NCBI GenBank assembly: GCA_018697195.1
Contig: CM031861.1
Span: 3,256,242 to 3,320,241, forward strand
Source: Certhia americana
Taxonomy: Eukaryota > Chordata > Aves > Passeriformes > Certhiidae
Reading direction: 5' to 3'
Length of the DNA stretch: 64,000 bases
In this document: one piece after another, positions 12,898 through 26,287 of the stretch
Layout: every line of letters begins with the position of its first letter
Numbering within the stretch: position 1 is the stretch's first letter
Program-made: the position numbers and the translations under genes
Notes under the pieces: model-generated
Told to the model about the DNA's origin: nothing
The model's database searches: none
What the model saw: the letters and a program-made list of their open reading frames with translations, nothing else

Positions 12898-13038
12898 CAG
12901 ATTCACAGAATATTCTGATTTGGAAGGGACTCACAAGGATCATTGAATCCAGTTCTTAAGTGAATGGCCCACACAAAGATTGAACCCACAACCTTGGTGT
13001 TATCAACACCATGCTCTGACCAACTTAGCGAAACGCAA
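12898..13038 (-). mobile_element. tRNA-Ile-derived SINE with CR1 tail (TguSINE1-like)
   Basis: The element is read on the minus strand. At its head (about 13033 down to 12979) the reverse complement gives GCTAAGTTGGTCAGAGC, then GGTGTTGATAACACC and GGTTGTGGGTTCAATC. That is the D-arm/A-box, anticodon-stem region and T-arm/B-box of a tRNA-Ile, with several mutations. The tail (12898-12950) carries the reverse complement of the CR1 3' end, CACAGAATATTCTGATTTGG. A tRNA-Ile head joined to a CR1 3' tail is the known structure of TguSINE1, which is mobilised by CR1 enzymes. The B box is degenerate (a T for the final C), so the copy is probably inactive. The CR1-like tail also shows which LINE moved it. 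Confidence 0.8.
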
Positions 13039-13044
13039 CCAATT

Positions 13045-14115
13045 AAAACTTCTTTTGTTTGTTTCCTAATTTCAGTCAAGGCTGCAAAAGACAACACACT
13101 TAATAGTCCTTGTTCTTTACTAGGAGTATAGCTGCTGCCTTTGCCTTTCTTTTGGATTTGCCCACATACCAGCTATGGCATCCCCACATCCCCTTTGGTG
13201 CAGAGGAACCTGCCTTTGGGTAACACAAATATAGATCTGCATTAATTGCACAGATGGAGAATGCTCCCATGCTTAAATGAAACCTCTCTCTGGTAACATC
13301 TCAGTGTCTGAGGTGCTTCTGTTAACAGAGCTGTCACATTGCCCTGGACAGTGTGCAGACATTTTTATCTGGTTTTATAGTTCATAAAGAGAAAACGAAG
13401 AAATCCATTTCCAAATTAGCAACTAATTTTACTTGTTTCTATTTTGGGCAGCCTGATTTGAGGCGTTTGCCAAGCTGTCAGGCCAGCTCGCCTGCATTTG
13501 CAGGGGAGCTCAGCAGTGGCACTGTGCACTCATCCCATATCCTTGACTTCCAGGGTCACAACTCTCCTGCCGTGCAGGCGCTTTTCCTTTTCTCTGAACT
13601 GGTCAGATCTGTCGCGCTCAGTTCCTGTATGAAGTTCAAGTTGAGCAAGTGTGGCTTGTGTCCTGACTACCCCTCAGACACTTGCTGGCCGGTCACAGGG
13701 GCTGCCCTTGGGCAGGAGCAGCTTGCTCACCTTGTGATGAGGCACTGGAGGTGGCCTGGAGCGCGTCAGTGGCGTCAGGGCCACCGCGATTAAATTGTTG
13801 TGGAGATAGGGAAAGCCATCTGCTCTTTGTCCCCCCTGCCTGCTCGCTGCCCAGGCCTGGCTGACAGGGGTGCCAGGGGGTGCCAGGTTGTCCTGTGGGA
13901 CTGGCTCAGAGGCTTGGGGACCCCTTTGCAGGTGATGCTGCAGGCCAGGCTGTCCGCAGAGGGATGGAAGGTGTGCGGAAGGCTGTGGTGGGTGCTGGAG
14001 CACACCTGGTGCAGCTGCTGCCTCGGCAGCACCGCGGGGCTGAATTGCTAAAACTGGAGGTTATGGACAGTATAGGAATGATGGGGGGCAGAACAGTGGG
14101 GATGGATGGAGATGG
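13045..14115. other. Gene-free sequence with GC-rich patch
   Basis: The 13.47-14.05 kb part is GC-rich and open in several frames on both strands, which is a composition effect. It has few CpGs, no recognised protein similarity and no convincing splice-site pair. Nothing else identified. Confidence 0.4.
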
Positions 14116-14119
14116 GAGA

Positions 14120-15230
14120 GCTCTGAAGCCAGGGCTTGGAATCGTTTATTGCAAGGGGCTATGGGTGCAGCTGGAGCTGCCAGCCACAGCTTGGAGCAGG
14201 CCCCAAAGAGAGGGAACATCCCAAGAGAGGGAGTGAGAGAAAGGGTAAGTGTAAGAGTAAGAGCAAGTAAGAGAGTGAAGTTCTCGTTACAATTCAATAA
14301 ATCTTCTTCTGTGCTGAATATTCTAATTCTCACTAACCAATCTAGTACAAAATACAAATCTTACAGCATTTACATACAACCTTAAGGAACCTTACATTAC
14401 CATACTGTGTTACGTTTTAAACCCTAAAAACTACTCTGTGAACCCCTTCTGCCAGGGTAGTAGGGTCTGCTCTGCCCCTTGGAGCTGTCTGCAAGCAGAG
14501 GGTATTGTCTAATCCAAAGGGGATTCCCTTCAGCCAGCCATAATATTGTTTTCCAGTTGTTCAGTAACTAAGGCTTGGTATGTCAAAGCTTGCTTTCATT
14601 TCAGTCTCGCTTGTAGTTTCCATATTCTCAAAATCTTTTGCCAGGCAATCATTTATAAGGCTTTCCTGTTTCATCTTCCCCAATGGGACAGAAACTCTGT
14701 AACTAATTAAAGTTAGAAAGTGGTATATTTTATTGACATCAGTGGGTGGTCCAAGAATAACTTTTGAAAGGTGTGACTGCTCTGTATAAGGGTCTTTGCT
14801 TTCTATTTATTTCCTGAAATCTTACATATGCATAACTCTTCCATCTTTATTCTGTATTAAAATGAGGTTGTTAATGCTTCACATGTGCACAATTCTTCTC
14901 TTGAATTGTGGTCTTGAAGATGAAATCAGAAAAGTCTTCTTCAGGTCTTTGTGACCTTCTGGCATGATTTAAGGTCTCCTGCTTCGCAATTGATTGCTAG
15001 AAAGTCAAGGTGCTGGGTGTTGTTCTGCTAGTTTCGATATGTTCTTATAACAGTTCACTTGCTCTACTTCTTTTTACAAATAAGTTCATAATGGCAAACA
15101 ATATAACAATTAACTCTAGCTTAAGCGTCTAATAATAATCATTAACCTATCGTTTGTACATCTAACTGCAATATGAATTGCTTCTAACCCTCAGCTAAAA
15201 TCTTAACTCTTAAATTCTGGATCAGGGTGG
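14120..15230 (-). mobile_element. Candidate endogenous retrovirus LTR/ERV remnant, antisense
   Basis: The block has the look of a passerine ERVL-type LTR read backwards. It contains a 'cgtttattgcaagggg' segment, which on the minus strand is a GCAATAAA polyadenylation-type signal. A purine-rich GAGA/GTAAG tract follows, then 'caattcaataaatcttcttc' and 'gaatattctaattctcact', and a long A/T-rich stretch without frames to about 15.2 kb. No gag, pol or env similarity is present and no terminal repeat pair was found, so it would be a solo or broken LTR. The assignment rests on overall resemblance and the boundaries are approximate. Confidence 0.4.
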
Positions 15231-15384
15231 GTGTGCTGAGAAGGGGTTCTTGCTCTCCTCAGGTTATGGCAGGCAGAGCTGTCCCTGTGCCTGCTCCTCC
15301 CCTGCACAGAGGGAGCTGAGCGGGACCCATCCCAGCATCACTGTGCACACATGACCTTGCAGCTGCTGCTGGACCTGTGGTGGG

Positions 15385-15447
15385 ACGTTGAACTTCAGTG
15401 GTCCTTGTGGGTCCCTTCCAGCTCAGGATATTTTGTGATCCCGTCTG
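15385..15447 (+). mobile_element. CR1 3' tail fragment, sense
   Basis: Carries a diverged CR1 3' end in plus orientation: 'gttgaacttcagtggtcct', 'tgtgggtcccttccagctc', 'aggatattttgtgatcc'. This corresponds to the typical CR1 end, in which TTGGACT, GATCCTTGTGGGTCCCTTCCA and the terminal ATTCTGTGAT motif follow one another. Upstream sequence from about 15240 may belong to the same element but is not recognisable. It directly adjoins the candidate LTR remnant. Confidence 0.75.
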
Positions 15448-15449
15448 GG

Positions 15450-18400
15450 TTGAGGCAGGCTGCAGGAGCACTGGGATGGGCCGTGTGTGCAGATCTACTG
15501 ATTTCCCAGGATGCAGATAGTCACTGTAAAACTTCCATGCAAGAGTCTGAAACTCTTTTTCATCTGAAATTCTTCTTCATCCAATATACACCGGGGAACA
15601 ATATCAAGCTTGTTGAACAAACAAAGCGTTTGAAGAATATTAGGGTTGCTGAAATACAAAGGTTAAGAACCCATAGTTTAGGAAATGCCAAATACAAAAT
15701 ATCGCAGATACTTGCTTTTTACATTTGTGACATAAAACCTATTTGTCATGATGATTCAGTTTTAAGGGCACAATCATGCACTGTTTTTCCAGTGCTGCCT
15801 TACAGAGCAGCGAGTTATCAACCAGTTATTTAATAGAATCTTTAATTAAGAAAAAACAGTATGTGGTATGTGAGACTCCCAGCTTTATTTACTGTACTTA
15901 ACTAAATTCCTCCCTAATGGCAAAATTTATATTTTTCTTCCCTCCTGACACCCTCATGGATTTTTCCTGGTGCGTGCTTCCCAGTGCATAGTGCTGATCA
16001 GTTTAATGTCTAAATACTGTGTTGGCAGTAATGTTCCTTCACCTGGATGAGGTTTGGTGGGTTATGGGGACGCTGTAATCTCTGCTGCGTAAATATGGGC
16101 CTGAAACACTGGGAAAGTTAAAATCTGTGTTTTATTAACTTCATGCATGAAATGTGAACCTGATTTTGGGGCATACACTGTGTATTGTTTTACAGGTTCA
16201 GAACTTCTATGTCCTAATGCTCTCTCTCTTCATCTCTGGGTGTTCATCCCCAGTCCTGTTTCCATCACTGGCTCTGCTCTTCACACCTTCCTCTTTAGAA
16301 CCAGTTTCCATCTCCTTCCAGAATCCATGCTCTCAGCCCCACATACAGTTTTTCTCTTCGAGCCTTGTTATCCTCCCTGCTTAGAATCCTTCTTTTATTT
16401 ATTTATTCTCCTTAGAATTCTGCTTAGAATTCCCCTTTTGTTTCTTCTGGTCCCCCTGGAGTGGGGAGTGCTCAGTTCAGCTGTGGGCCTGGTCCCTCAC
16501 ATGTTGGAAGCAGTGTAGTGCTCAGGAGCACAGACTCAGCAGACCTCAACTGCTGGATTTAAGCATTCTGACAGAGCATGTGTAAAATGAAGTGATTTTA
16601 AAATCAGCTGGGTTGTGCATGTTTTCAGAAAAAACATGTTAAACTTTATTCTGGCACAAACATAACTATAACTACCTTGCCCAATCATGAGTTCCTTGTT
16701 CAAAGCTGTTCAATTCCTGAGCTGTTGAAGCAAAGGTCACTGGTGCTTTTTGGATGTGGCTGAGTGATGACATATGGTTCTACCTTGGTTCTGGCATTTT
16801 GGCTAAAGCAGTCCAAAATTTCCAGCCTGAGGTGGGCACTGTGTGCTTCATACGAGAGTGTTAAAATTGGACAAAATGATCAGGAGCTGAAAATGGAGTG
16901 AGAAGTCTCTAAGTGGGTTTTAAAAAGTTGATAATTATGTTTAGAAGAATGATATGTGCTATCTAATTGTTTCCTCATGAAGTTTGAAATTCCTGTGATC
17001 AACATGGGTGGTGTAGGCAGTGTCCTGCCTGTCCCAGTGTTTTTGGGAGCAAGTGCTTGTGGTGGGCTTACAGTGATGAATTCTCATTGATCTTTGCTAA
17101 TGCAAAGTTAAAGCTTTGGTATTTGCTAGTGCTCTGATGTTTTTATGGCATACTGATTATTCCTTTGAATTGGAAATGCTTGTTCAGCACAGGGTAAGAG
17201 AGATTGGAATTGGTGATGCAAATAGTGTTGAACTTTTCCTATTTATGTCGACATGCTGTTCTGGTTTTCTCAGGTCAAATTAGACATCATCACATTTTAA
17301 TTCTGCTCACGATACATGTGTGTGTGTGCACATGCATATGCATGCACAGCTGTAATTTTTTTATTGTTGTACTAACAGCAGTACTGTCCAGGAGGAATTT
17401 TTTTTCCTAACATCATGGTGGAAACATGATGATGATTTTGGAAATGGCTGCAGCTGTCTGAAAATGTAAAAGAAAAGACAAAATAGGAACACAAATATTT
17501 TGCGTCTGTGCAGAGAGACTAGAAGGTAATTAGCCAAGGGTAAATAAATGGCTTTGTTTTGAAAGACCCAAAATGGTGACCCAAAATGTTTTGAAAGGTT
17601 TTCTGGATGATGGCATTTCTGTGTTCAAAGTTTCAGTCCAGAAATCTCAGACAAAAGTGATAACTGTTGGCAGAGGAAAGCAGTGGAAAGTTATGCCTGC
17701 AATAGGAAATCATCTCACTTTTAAAAGTGAACATTGCTATTTCAGGTTTTAATTTGGATAATTAGCAGTATCCTCAAATCATCCTCAAACTGCTCTTCTA
17801 ACAGTAGGTGTCCAGAATTTCATGAGGTAACTTAATTTTTTCTGAGTCTGTAATTGGAAAAAGACAGGAACAGCTAACTGCTATTAATTGCACAAGCTAT
17901 TTACAGCACAGAAAAATTGTTTTCTCATTTGTATACATGCAGAACAGTGTTAGCAGTGCTGCAAAGTGCTGCATGTCAGAGGTTTTGCTCTGAGTATCAA
18001 ATACTAATTCCTGCTACTGAAGGTCTGCCTTGGCCTGTAGTTCACAAGCCCTTAGCCAGCACACCTCACCTGGTTCCCAGTTAGGTGTTAACGTATTCCC
18101 CAGGGCTGCTTTTCCTCTGTGTCCTTGTGAATTCCTCTCAGCTCCCCATATGGCAGCTCCTTTTGTGGGATCTCTCGTGGCTCACTGTTCCTGCCAGCCT
18201 TCCTGGTGCCCACGGACCTGTGGAAGGAAGCTGCACATCTCTCCTGAGTTGTGGTCCACCCGCTCTGCAGATGAAATTGAGATGCCTGAAGAGCCTGTGA
18301 GGCAGCCAAGGAACTCCCTGAGATGTCCTGGTGCTGATGGTTACACGTGTGTTGTACCTCAGGGTGAAAACATGCACTGTGGCTTGCATTTGGCATTGGA

Positions 18401-18685
18401 ATCGCTGTTAATGCAGGCTAGGTGAAGGTAAATTGCAAATCCTAGATGTGAGCATCTGTTCACATAGTTCAAAGTGATAACACATTCGTGTTTGTGAGAG
18501 AAGAACTGAAAGGAAGATCACACTCAAACACGTGCTAACATTTTCCTCCTAAAATCTGATCTGCTGGTATCTTCTGCTGACCCTCCTGCCTAAGCATTTC
18601 CTTGTGATGGACCAGGTTATTGTTCAAGGATGGTTTCCAATCTGAGTGCTTCCAGCAGATACCAATGGAATTTTAAATCTTTTTT
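15450..18685. other. Gene-free unique sequence
   Basis: No recognised gene, RNA or transposon. A pyrimidine-rich segment at 16.20-16.46 kb gives long hydrophobic-looking frames without similarity. A short (TG)n/(CATG)-like patch lies at about 17316-17345. Confidence 0.45.
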
Positions 18686-18699
18686 ATTCTATTTGGGAA

Positions 18700-18850
18700 T
18701 AGTTGGGCTAATTCAGATTGAAAGGGCCTTTAGGAGCTCTTCAGTCTAACCTAATCAGAGCAAGGTCAACGATGAGATCAGACCACAGTGCTCAAGGCTT
18801 TATCCAGTCCAGCCTTCAGGAGTGATAAAATTGAATAGATGGATGCCCAG
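18700..18850 (-). mobile_element. Old CR1 fragment, antisense (tentative)
   Basis: The blocks 'attgaaagggcctttaggag', 'ctcttcagtctaacctaatc', then after a gap 'caaggctttatccagtcca' and 'gccttcaggagtg', follow the antisense CR1 3' order: TTGGAAAAGACCTTTAAG, tcgagtccaacc, caaggccttgtccag, gccttgaa. Divergence is high, consistent with an old insertion. Boundaries are approximate. Confidence 0.55.
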
Positions 18851-18869
18851 TGATGTGATCCTGAACAAA

Positions 18870-21800
18870 CTCTAGCAGTGAGATAAGGAGATATAGAGCT
18901 GGTTACTGCTAAAGTTTGTCTTGATTCTTCAGAAAGCCAGAGGTGCAAAGCTTGGAGCTATAATTGAAGGTGGAACAGATGTTACACGTGTATAGGAGCT
19001 TCACTGTGGATCCCCATCTAAAAAGATTTATAATTTCCCAGTTAATTTCCAGATGATCTTTTTCAACGTGCTGAGGGTAGCAGATGTGTTTGTTGTATCC
19101 CACTCTTTAAAGTCATTTTAGGAAGTTAAACAGATGGATGCCTTTTGAAATTCAGCAGCTGTAGTGGCGTTGTTTCATGTGCCAACCGGGATGGAAGGGA
19201 ACAGAGCAGCTGAGAAGTGCTTTGCCTGTGACGAGCTGACCCACTTGCCAACAGCCACTAAAGTGCTAATGTTGTGACAGGAATGATTGACTACACACCT
19301 GCTTTTTACACTGGAGTCAGTTGAGTTTCTAGACAGCTGGGCAAGCTTGAATACAGGTTGTTTTACTGCTGGAATAAACAAAGCTCATGTTAATTCTCAT
19401 ACAGGAGGTGATTATGTCTCAAAACACAGAAAATAATTCCATCATCCGTGCGTCATTTATTTGAAAAAAGGCTGCGTGTTGTAGTGTCCTCGCTACTAAA
19501 ATTTCAAGAGGAAATAGGAAATTCAGAAGATTTCACTCTGTGTGTTGTTTGTTGTCCAGTGATAAACATCATCCAGATCTTCGATATGGCCATGGAGTTT
19601 TTGACACTGATACCTTCCCAAAATACTCCAGACAGTGAGAGCAGTGTTATTAAAAATCATATGATGGAGTTGTGTAAAATAAATGCGAGGCCTTCCTACT
19701 GTAGCTGTAAACCATTGAGTTCAGTACAGCATCATGGGTAAAACTCAGGGTGGCAGGAAACCTGTCACCTTAAAAAAGGAAATTAAATTGACTAAAAGTT
19801 GAAATATCAAAGCTGTTTAAGGCAACAAACATGTCACTAATCATTACAGTGGGAACCTCCTTTGATTTGGTAGAAAACAAAATATTAGGACAACATTCAT
19901 GAGTAGGTTTTTATGTCAGTTTTGGGTGGTGGATATTAAAAATGCTTAAAATGCTTGAAATGCTTGAATGCTTGAAGCACAGGAGGGTTAGTTATCAGTT
20001 TGCTAATGGGAGAATTGGAGAACAAAGAAAATACAAGGAAATTCAAGAAGGGAAGCTTGATCCTGCCATGCATGAGGCTGTGCAGTGGCCCTGCAGCACT
20101 TTAAATTTGATTATTCTGTGCTAGAGAGATTATAGAATAACTGTTTCCTGTACATTTCCTTGCAAAGTGATCATTTAAGCTTTCTGGTTTACAACTGAGT
20201 GGGATGTTCTGCAGGTGCAAATAAACCTCTCCCTCAAAGGGACATGTGGTTTTTAAAACCAAAATAAATTACTACTTTTTGCTGGTTTTTTTCCCCCCCC
20301 ACAGTTTATGGGTTAGGTAATCCTCACCAATTTCCTTGCTAGATCATCACAGTGGGGATGGAGGTTGGTTTTGGGGATGTCGACTCTCAAGAATGGTCAT
20401 GGGTGTTGGCTTGATGGCTGACTTATGCCTGCGTAAATCTGAAGGAATTTCACTGAACTTCTTGATTCAAGGATTTCAGCAGAACCATTACCCCAAAATT
20501 TAGCTGACTAGGATGTGCTTGTATTTTCCATAAACATCGACTCAGGACAAATCTTTCTTTAAAGGAGCTGTGGAGGTAGGCAACGTTCATTTCAGGGCAT
20601 GATGTTAAGCACTTTCTGTGTTCCTTTGATACCATTGTGAACGATTTAGGTTTGTATATAATTTTTTCTGTTTTTTTTAACGTGTTCAGAAATAGCTGGT
20701 GCTCATAATACTGCAATTAGTGCCATTTTATGGTACTGGCATTGCCAGTGACTTCCAGCAGAGAACTGCTGCTGAACAGCTGCCCTGTGGAAATCTTTTG
20801 GATTCTAGGGAGGAGTGGCTGCCTGCAGGCTTGGGTTGTGAAGTGTACCTTGGCAAAAACTGGAAGTGTAGGATGGTATTCATCATTCCCTGCAATCAGC
20901 TGGCAGTTGGTGAGCACCACAAGCCTTTTATTCCATGGCTTCTGTACTGCACTGTGCAGCACCAGCTGAACTGGATGCTTGGGCTCAGGAGGCAAGAGGA
21001 TTTTTAAAATACAAATTGATAGGAAATGCGTACTGAGGGGGGTGGAGGTAATGTAATGAGATAGGATTGGATCGTTCTGTAAAGAAGATTTTGAGAAATA
21101 CTTCGAATTTGGAAGGCAAATTCTGATGTTGGCTGTAGAGAAACTCCATTGATTTAGGGCAAGTGCAAATCTGGTCCTTGCCACTTAGTTTGAGTAGCGA
21201 TACTTTGCTCTTTACATAATAGCTGAAGTTGCTTAATGATAATCTGGCCAATTTGTGCTTGTTCAGAACTGCTGATGTGGGAGAGACTGATGGCAGCTGA
21301 GGCTGGGTTGGAATGCTTAAGCAGATCCAGTTGTAAAAAGGCTTTGAAATACAACCTTTTCTTCTGATCAGCTTCTCAGATGGTTTCTACCTTTAGGCTC
21401 TGACAGCTCTTCCAGGTGACGGAGCAGGTGCATTTGAAACGTGCCAGCAAGGTTAAAGAAGGTGACTACCTGATGATGTGAGGTTGTTACCTTGTAAGTG
21501 GTGGCTATTTTTAACATGCCACTTCTCCAGAGGGTAGAGAGAATAGCAGCAGAGGGAAGAGAGCATTTTTTTTAGGTCCTCTCCATCATATATCACCCTA
21601 ACTTGATGGCTCATAAAGTCAGGAGTAGTTTGTGGTGTTTATATCATCATCATCATCACCTTTCTTCTGTGATATGCTCATTAGTCACAGATGTTTTCTT
21701 TGCTTTTCCAAACATACGAAGCCATAGGCAATGTCAAGTCAGGCATAGAATAATATAGGAGCTAGTACCATTAACCTTGTGGGAACAAAGGACATGTGAA

Positions 21801-24800
21801 TAGATTAAGAATACCCAGATGCACATCTCTGTCGGGAAGACGTGATCTGCAAGTCTCTTTCCAAAATGGCATTGCAGTATTTATTCCAGGTGCTGTTAGT
21901 GGCATGGAGAGATGATGTCCATTGCTATGGTCACAGACACAGAGATGTGCAAGTCGAGGTGAGCTATAGGCTGGCCTGACAGAGCTCCTCTGTTAGGATC
22001 ATAAAGATTATTCATGTGTATATGTTTTACACCAGTGACCATGCCTTAGACAAACAGTAGGCATCTGAATCTTACACCACCACAGAAAGCATGAATTCAA
22101 ATAAGCTCTTGCATTCCTCGCTCCTTTCAGTCCTGTTCCTTAAACTGATGAATTTAAGTCTGAGGAATGAACTTTAACATGCAAAGTCAGAGAGATGGAC
22201 CTTTCCAAAGCCCATCACAGGACCCCTATCAGTGTGTGTCTCAAGACAGCTGAGCCCAGTTTTTATTAGATTGTGAGAAACTGGTATGGCTACAAATCCA
22301 AAAGCAATGGGAGTATAATGAATTCAAAGCTGTGAGTGTGCATTTGCTGTGACAATAGAAACTTACGAAGCTACTGAGTGAAGCACTACTACAGACTTAC
22401 ATTACAAAACCATGAAGCGCTCTGGTACAGAAAAAGGATTAAATGTGAGCATTATTCAGAGGATGCTAATTTTAAATGGTGCCATTTTCTGTCACCATGC
22501 AAGAGCATCTGCTTGTATCACTAGTGTGGCCAGTGAAATTTCCTGTGTATTTTCTGAAAATGGGTGGAACAGATGTTCTCGTCCAGGTGGAACTTGGCTT
22601 GTATATTTTAAAAAATTTTACACTGTTTTAAAATTAAGTGGAATTAAACCCAGTGTGAATTAGAAGCATGTCAGGGGATTACAAACAGAATTTTAGATCA
22701 GAATTAGTGTAATGCAGACAAGATTTCTGACAAAAGAACTGGGAACAGAACCAAGGTTTCCTCCTCTTCTCACTGCTCTATATAAAGAACTCACATGTAC
22801 AGATTATAATTGCTGTGGTGAGAGGATGCCAAATTATATAATGCTTCCATCCACATTCCTCTTTCTAATCTCTACCGTTCCCCTTGGGGGAGCACAACAA
22901 AAAATTAAGGGGTTTACACCTTTCCTCCTCTACACCCTTATGGGTTCTTTCATCGAATGGTAATGTGAATGTACAGGTGGGATCAGGCTTTTCCATATTT
23001 GATACTGACCAGGGACAAAAGATGGATGTGAATGTGCAAAGTGCCTGCAGTACCAAAAATAGATCCATATTTATTCCTGTCATAACTTCACTTAAGTTGA
23101 TGGAGCTGTGCCAAGGTTGAACATGCCCACAGTCTATAGGACAGCTGCCTGGCAGCAGTAAAGCTTGATGAGAATGGGTTTGAGAGAACAATTAAGCCCC
23201 CTGATTCTGACACTGCCTTTTGACATTTTAGGGGTATTCACCTTGGCTTGAAATGATTTTTCTGGGAGATTACAGATAGATCCTTAATGCCTAAAAGCCG
23301 AGGATAGCATTGATCAAGGTATTTTCAAGCCTTGAGTTCAGTTCCTTCAGCAGTTCTGAATCACCAGACCAGCTAATGAGGTGTTCTAATTGATAGCATA
23401 ATTCTACATGGTTTTTCCATTTAGGCTAATGTAACATTTGGCTTCGTTGAGGATGAATATTAACCACAAGTTGAAAGGAAGGTCTGATTCTCTGATCTTT
23501 TGCTACATTTCAGCAAGCTTTTCATTTTACTTGCAATACCCACTTGCAATCCATACAGGCATTTTCTTTCCACTTGGGTATAGAGACCCTGTTTTATTGT
23601 TAATTGATAATGTGTGAGCTGTGGAGACAGCTACAATGGTTTCACTGTTCCAGAAACGTTCATCTCATTCATAAAGATCATCTGTTCAAGAGCAGTCAAC
23701 CCTGGGCTTTTGTTCTGTTTACTGGCTTTGTTTTGGGCAATGTGCTGACTTGCCTACAAGCTCTTGAACTACCCGGCATTCAAATAGTTTCCTCTGGTGT
23801 GTTAAGTTCTCGAGTTCACATGAGCCTGCTCACTAAAATTTTGAGAGTATTAAGCCAGTTCTCAACACCAGAGTCTTGGCACTTGAGCTGACACTCCGTG
23901 GTGCTGAGCAGTCACAGCTTGAGTCCAAAGCAGTGATGCTTTCTGAGCTTCCAAATCAGCAGTGTAAGCCAAATCAGTAGGGTTTATTGTGCTTTCATTG
24001 TGGGGTTTTTTTTCCCAACAGGGAAGTAAAGTGCTTGTTCATAGCATTTCTCCTTCCATATTCCCCCATTTGGGGAGTGGGTAGATGCTCCCTGGACTAC
24101 AGGCAGATAAGGAGGGGATGTTGTGGTTATTCAGGCAAAGATACTCATCAGACTTAAAGCTGCAGGGGAATTTCTCCTAGTCAGAGGCTTACCCAACATT
24201 TCTGGGAAGGAATGAAGCTCTTGCTTTTTGTTTAGATAGTTTGCCTCCTTTTTAAGATAACTTCCTCCTAGCTTAGACACAGAAATTTGGGTGATTCAAA
24301 ACAGGGGAAGGAAAAACTGGTTGGGCCTTTCAAAGAAGATAAGAGACAGGTTCCCCGATCCCTTTGACTGTCCAAGAGAAGTAGTTTCTTTCAAAAATCC
24401 TAGCCTTGAAAATAGTTAAAAATGAGTTTATTAAACAGTAACAACAACAAAACCCAAAACCAAACCAAAAATCCAGACAACACAAAACCCAGTTACTTCC
24501 AAAGGCAGACCAGAATTGATGTTGTCAGTCTTTGCAGATAAAACCTGTAATGATGTAATTTATGATCTCATGGTGTGACTGCACTGTCACTGGATACAGC
24601 AACTTGCATTTCGGTGCCATTATGCTGTTTAGATATATAAAGCAAAATATGTATAACATAAGAACTCCCCCAAGTTTAAATGACAAAGGATTATTAGCTG
24701 CAAACAGAATCCATGAGAGAAGCAACAATTACAGGTCACTCCTCAAATGTGTTACCAGGAATTCACACTAGGCTTTGGTGAAGAATGTGTCCATTTCACT

Positions 24801-26130
24801 GATATGGCAAAATAACTGTTGGGATAATTGACTGCATGTATTCAGGAGAAATCATCTTCAGTAATCTGGACTGCACGCTGAGAAATCAGTAAAACTCCTT
24901 TGAGTGTCCAAAGGAGCTGTGGAGTATTCAGTCCCCCGGCATCAAAGGATCAGATTCCATGAGCAATGAAAGGAATCCTTTTCTTTTGGTCAAATTAACT
25001 TTGTGGCTGCTTTGGTATCCCGTACCCTAGCCAGTTTCCCAAGACAAAAACAGAACAACAAAAACTGGCAAGTTGGGTGAAGCAGGGATTGGTGGCCTGA
25101 ACCTCGTAAAACGTGTAAGTGAAGAACAGAATGTAAAGCTGTCAATTAGATCTTCTAATAGCTTTTAAACCTTACTATATTTTATTACAGACCTAAAATT
25201 AGCCTGGTTTTCAGGGCTGGTTATCTTTTTCAAGATGTTCATACTGGAGCCCAACCTTCTCTTAGCCAGCAAGGCTGAGTTTTCAGCATGGAACAATGGA
25301 AATGGTGTTGGAGCATTTGACACATCTCTGCTCCAAGGACTACCAGTCCTCTCAGATGGTAAATTTACATTCTTTATCAAATTGTAGGGTTTTGAAATGT
25401 TCTGTATAGCTGTGTTTAAGCTGCCATTGTGCACGGTTATGCCAGAACATTAGAAGATTTGTCTTGGTGGGATCTCAATGAGAAGGTGAAGCAGGATGTG
25501 CGCTTTCCCATCTGAAGTTGGTGGATAAAGAGATGGAGATGGAAGCAGTTACTTGAAAAAACAGCTACCATAACATTTACCCTTTTGTAATTACTACAAA
25601 ACAGCCTGCAGAAGTGGTACATGTGAAAGTACATGTGCTGAAAAATCCCTGCAACAGCCAAAGCTCAGCATGTGAGCTTTATGTGTACATTTTACATTGC
25701 AACATTGAGGAAGCATAGTACCTCATAACAAGTAGAGCACAATTTCTGACTTTAGTTTTTAGTTCTGCCACTTAGTCACTGTGTAACCTTGGGTAAATCA
25801 TTGAAGATGACATCTGCAGAAGGACCCAGCAATACTGTCTTCATCCTGGAGACACCTACAAAACAATCCAAGAAATGCCTTTTTTTTCTATCTGCAGGAG
25901 TCTCAGATCTAAACATCTGAGGTTTGCACATTTAAAACTTCCTCAAAAGACTGGATATTAAATAGGCAGGTCCCAGCTCCCCTTGCCACGAGTGATTGAG
26001 CAGGATTGAGCCTTCCTTCCCCAAGCATTGCAGCCTGGATGGGGCAGGGGCAGTGGGGCTGGGCTTCCTCTGTCCTGCTGAGGTGCTTCACTCACTGTGT
26101 ATTTCAAACATTTCAAGTGTAGGTTCATTG
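18870..26130. other. Gene-free unique sequence
   Basis: More than 7 kb without a recognised exon, RNA gene or clear repeat. Minor low-complexity patches are an (ATC)n run at about 21641-21658, repeated AATGCTTGA-type words at about 19937-19978, and a CAAAACC-rich stretch at about 24440-24490. Open frames have no recognised domains. Confidence 0.45.
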
Positions 26131-26145
26131 CTTCTCTGCATGCCC

Positions 26146-26287
26146 CACCCCTGGAAGTGTTCCAGGCCAGGTTTCATGGGACTTTGAGCAACCTGGAGGG
26201 ACACAACCACAAGTGGAAGGTGTCCCTGCCCATGACACGGGGGTTGGAACTCTTAATCTTTAAAATCCCTTCCAACCCAAACCACTC
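26146..26287 (+). mobile_element. CR1 LINE 3' fragment, sense
   Basis: Plus-oriented CR1 3' region. The blocks 'ctggaagtgttccaggccag', 'gactttgagcaacctg', 'ggaaggtgtccctgccc', 'ggggttggaactcttaatct' and 'cccttccaacccaaacca' occur in canonical order and spacing. The element is heavily 5'-truncated. The closing octamer repeat is lost or degenerate. Confidence 0.9.

Noticed and set aside
12979..13033. Functional tRNA-Ile gene on the minus strand
   Set aside because: The stems contain mismatches, the B box is degenerate, no acceptor stem closes, and the sequence runs straight into a CR1 tail. It is a SINE head.
13353..14236. Cluster of overlapping frames on both strands around 13.4-14.2 kb
   Set aside because: Explained by locally raised GC. 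No similarity to any protein family I recognise and no consistent exon boundaries.
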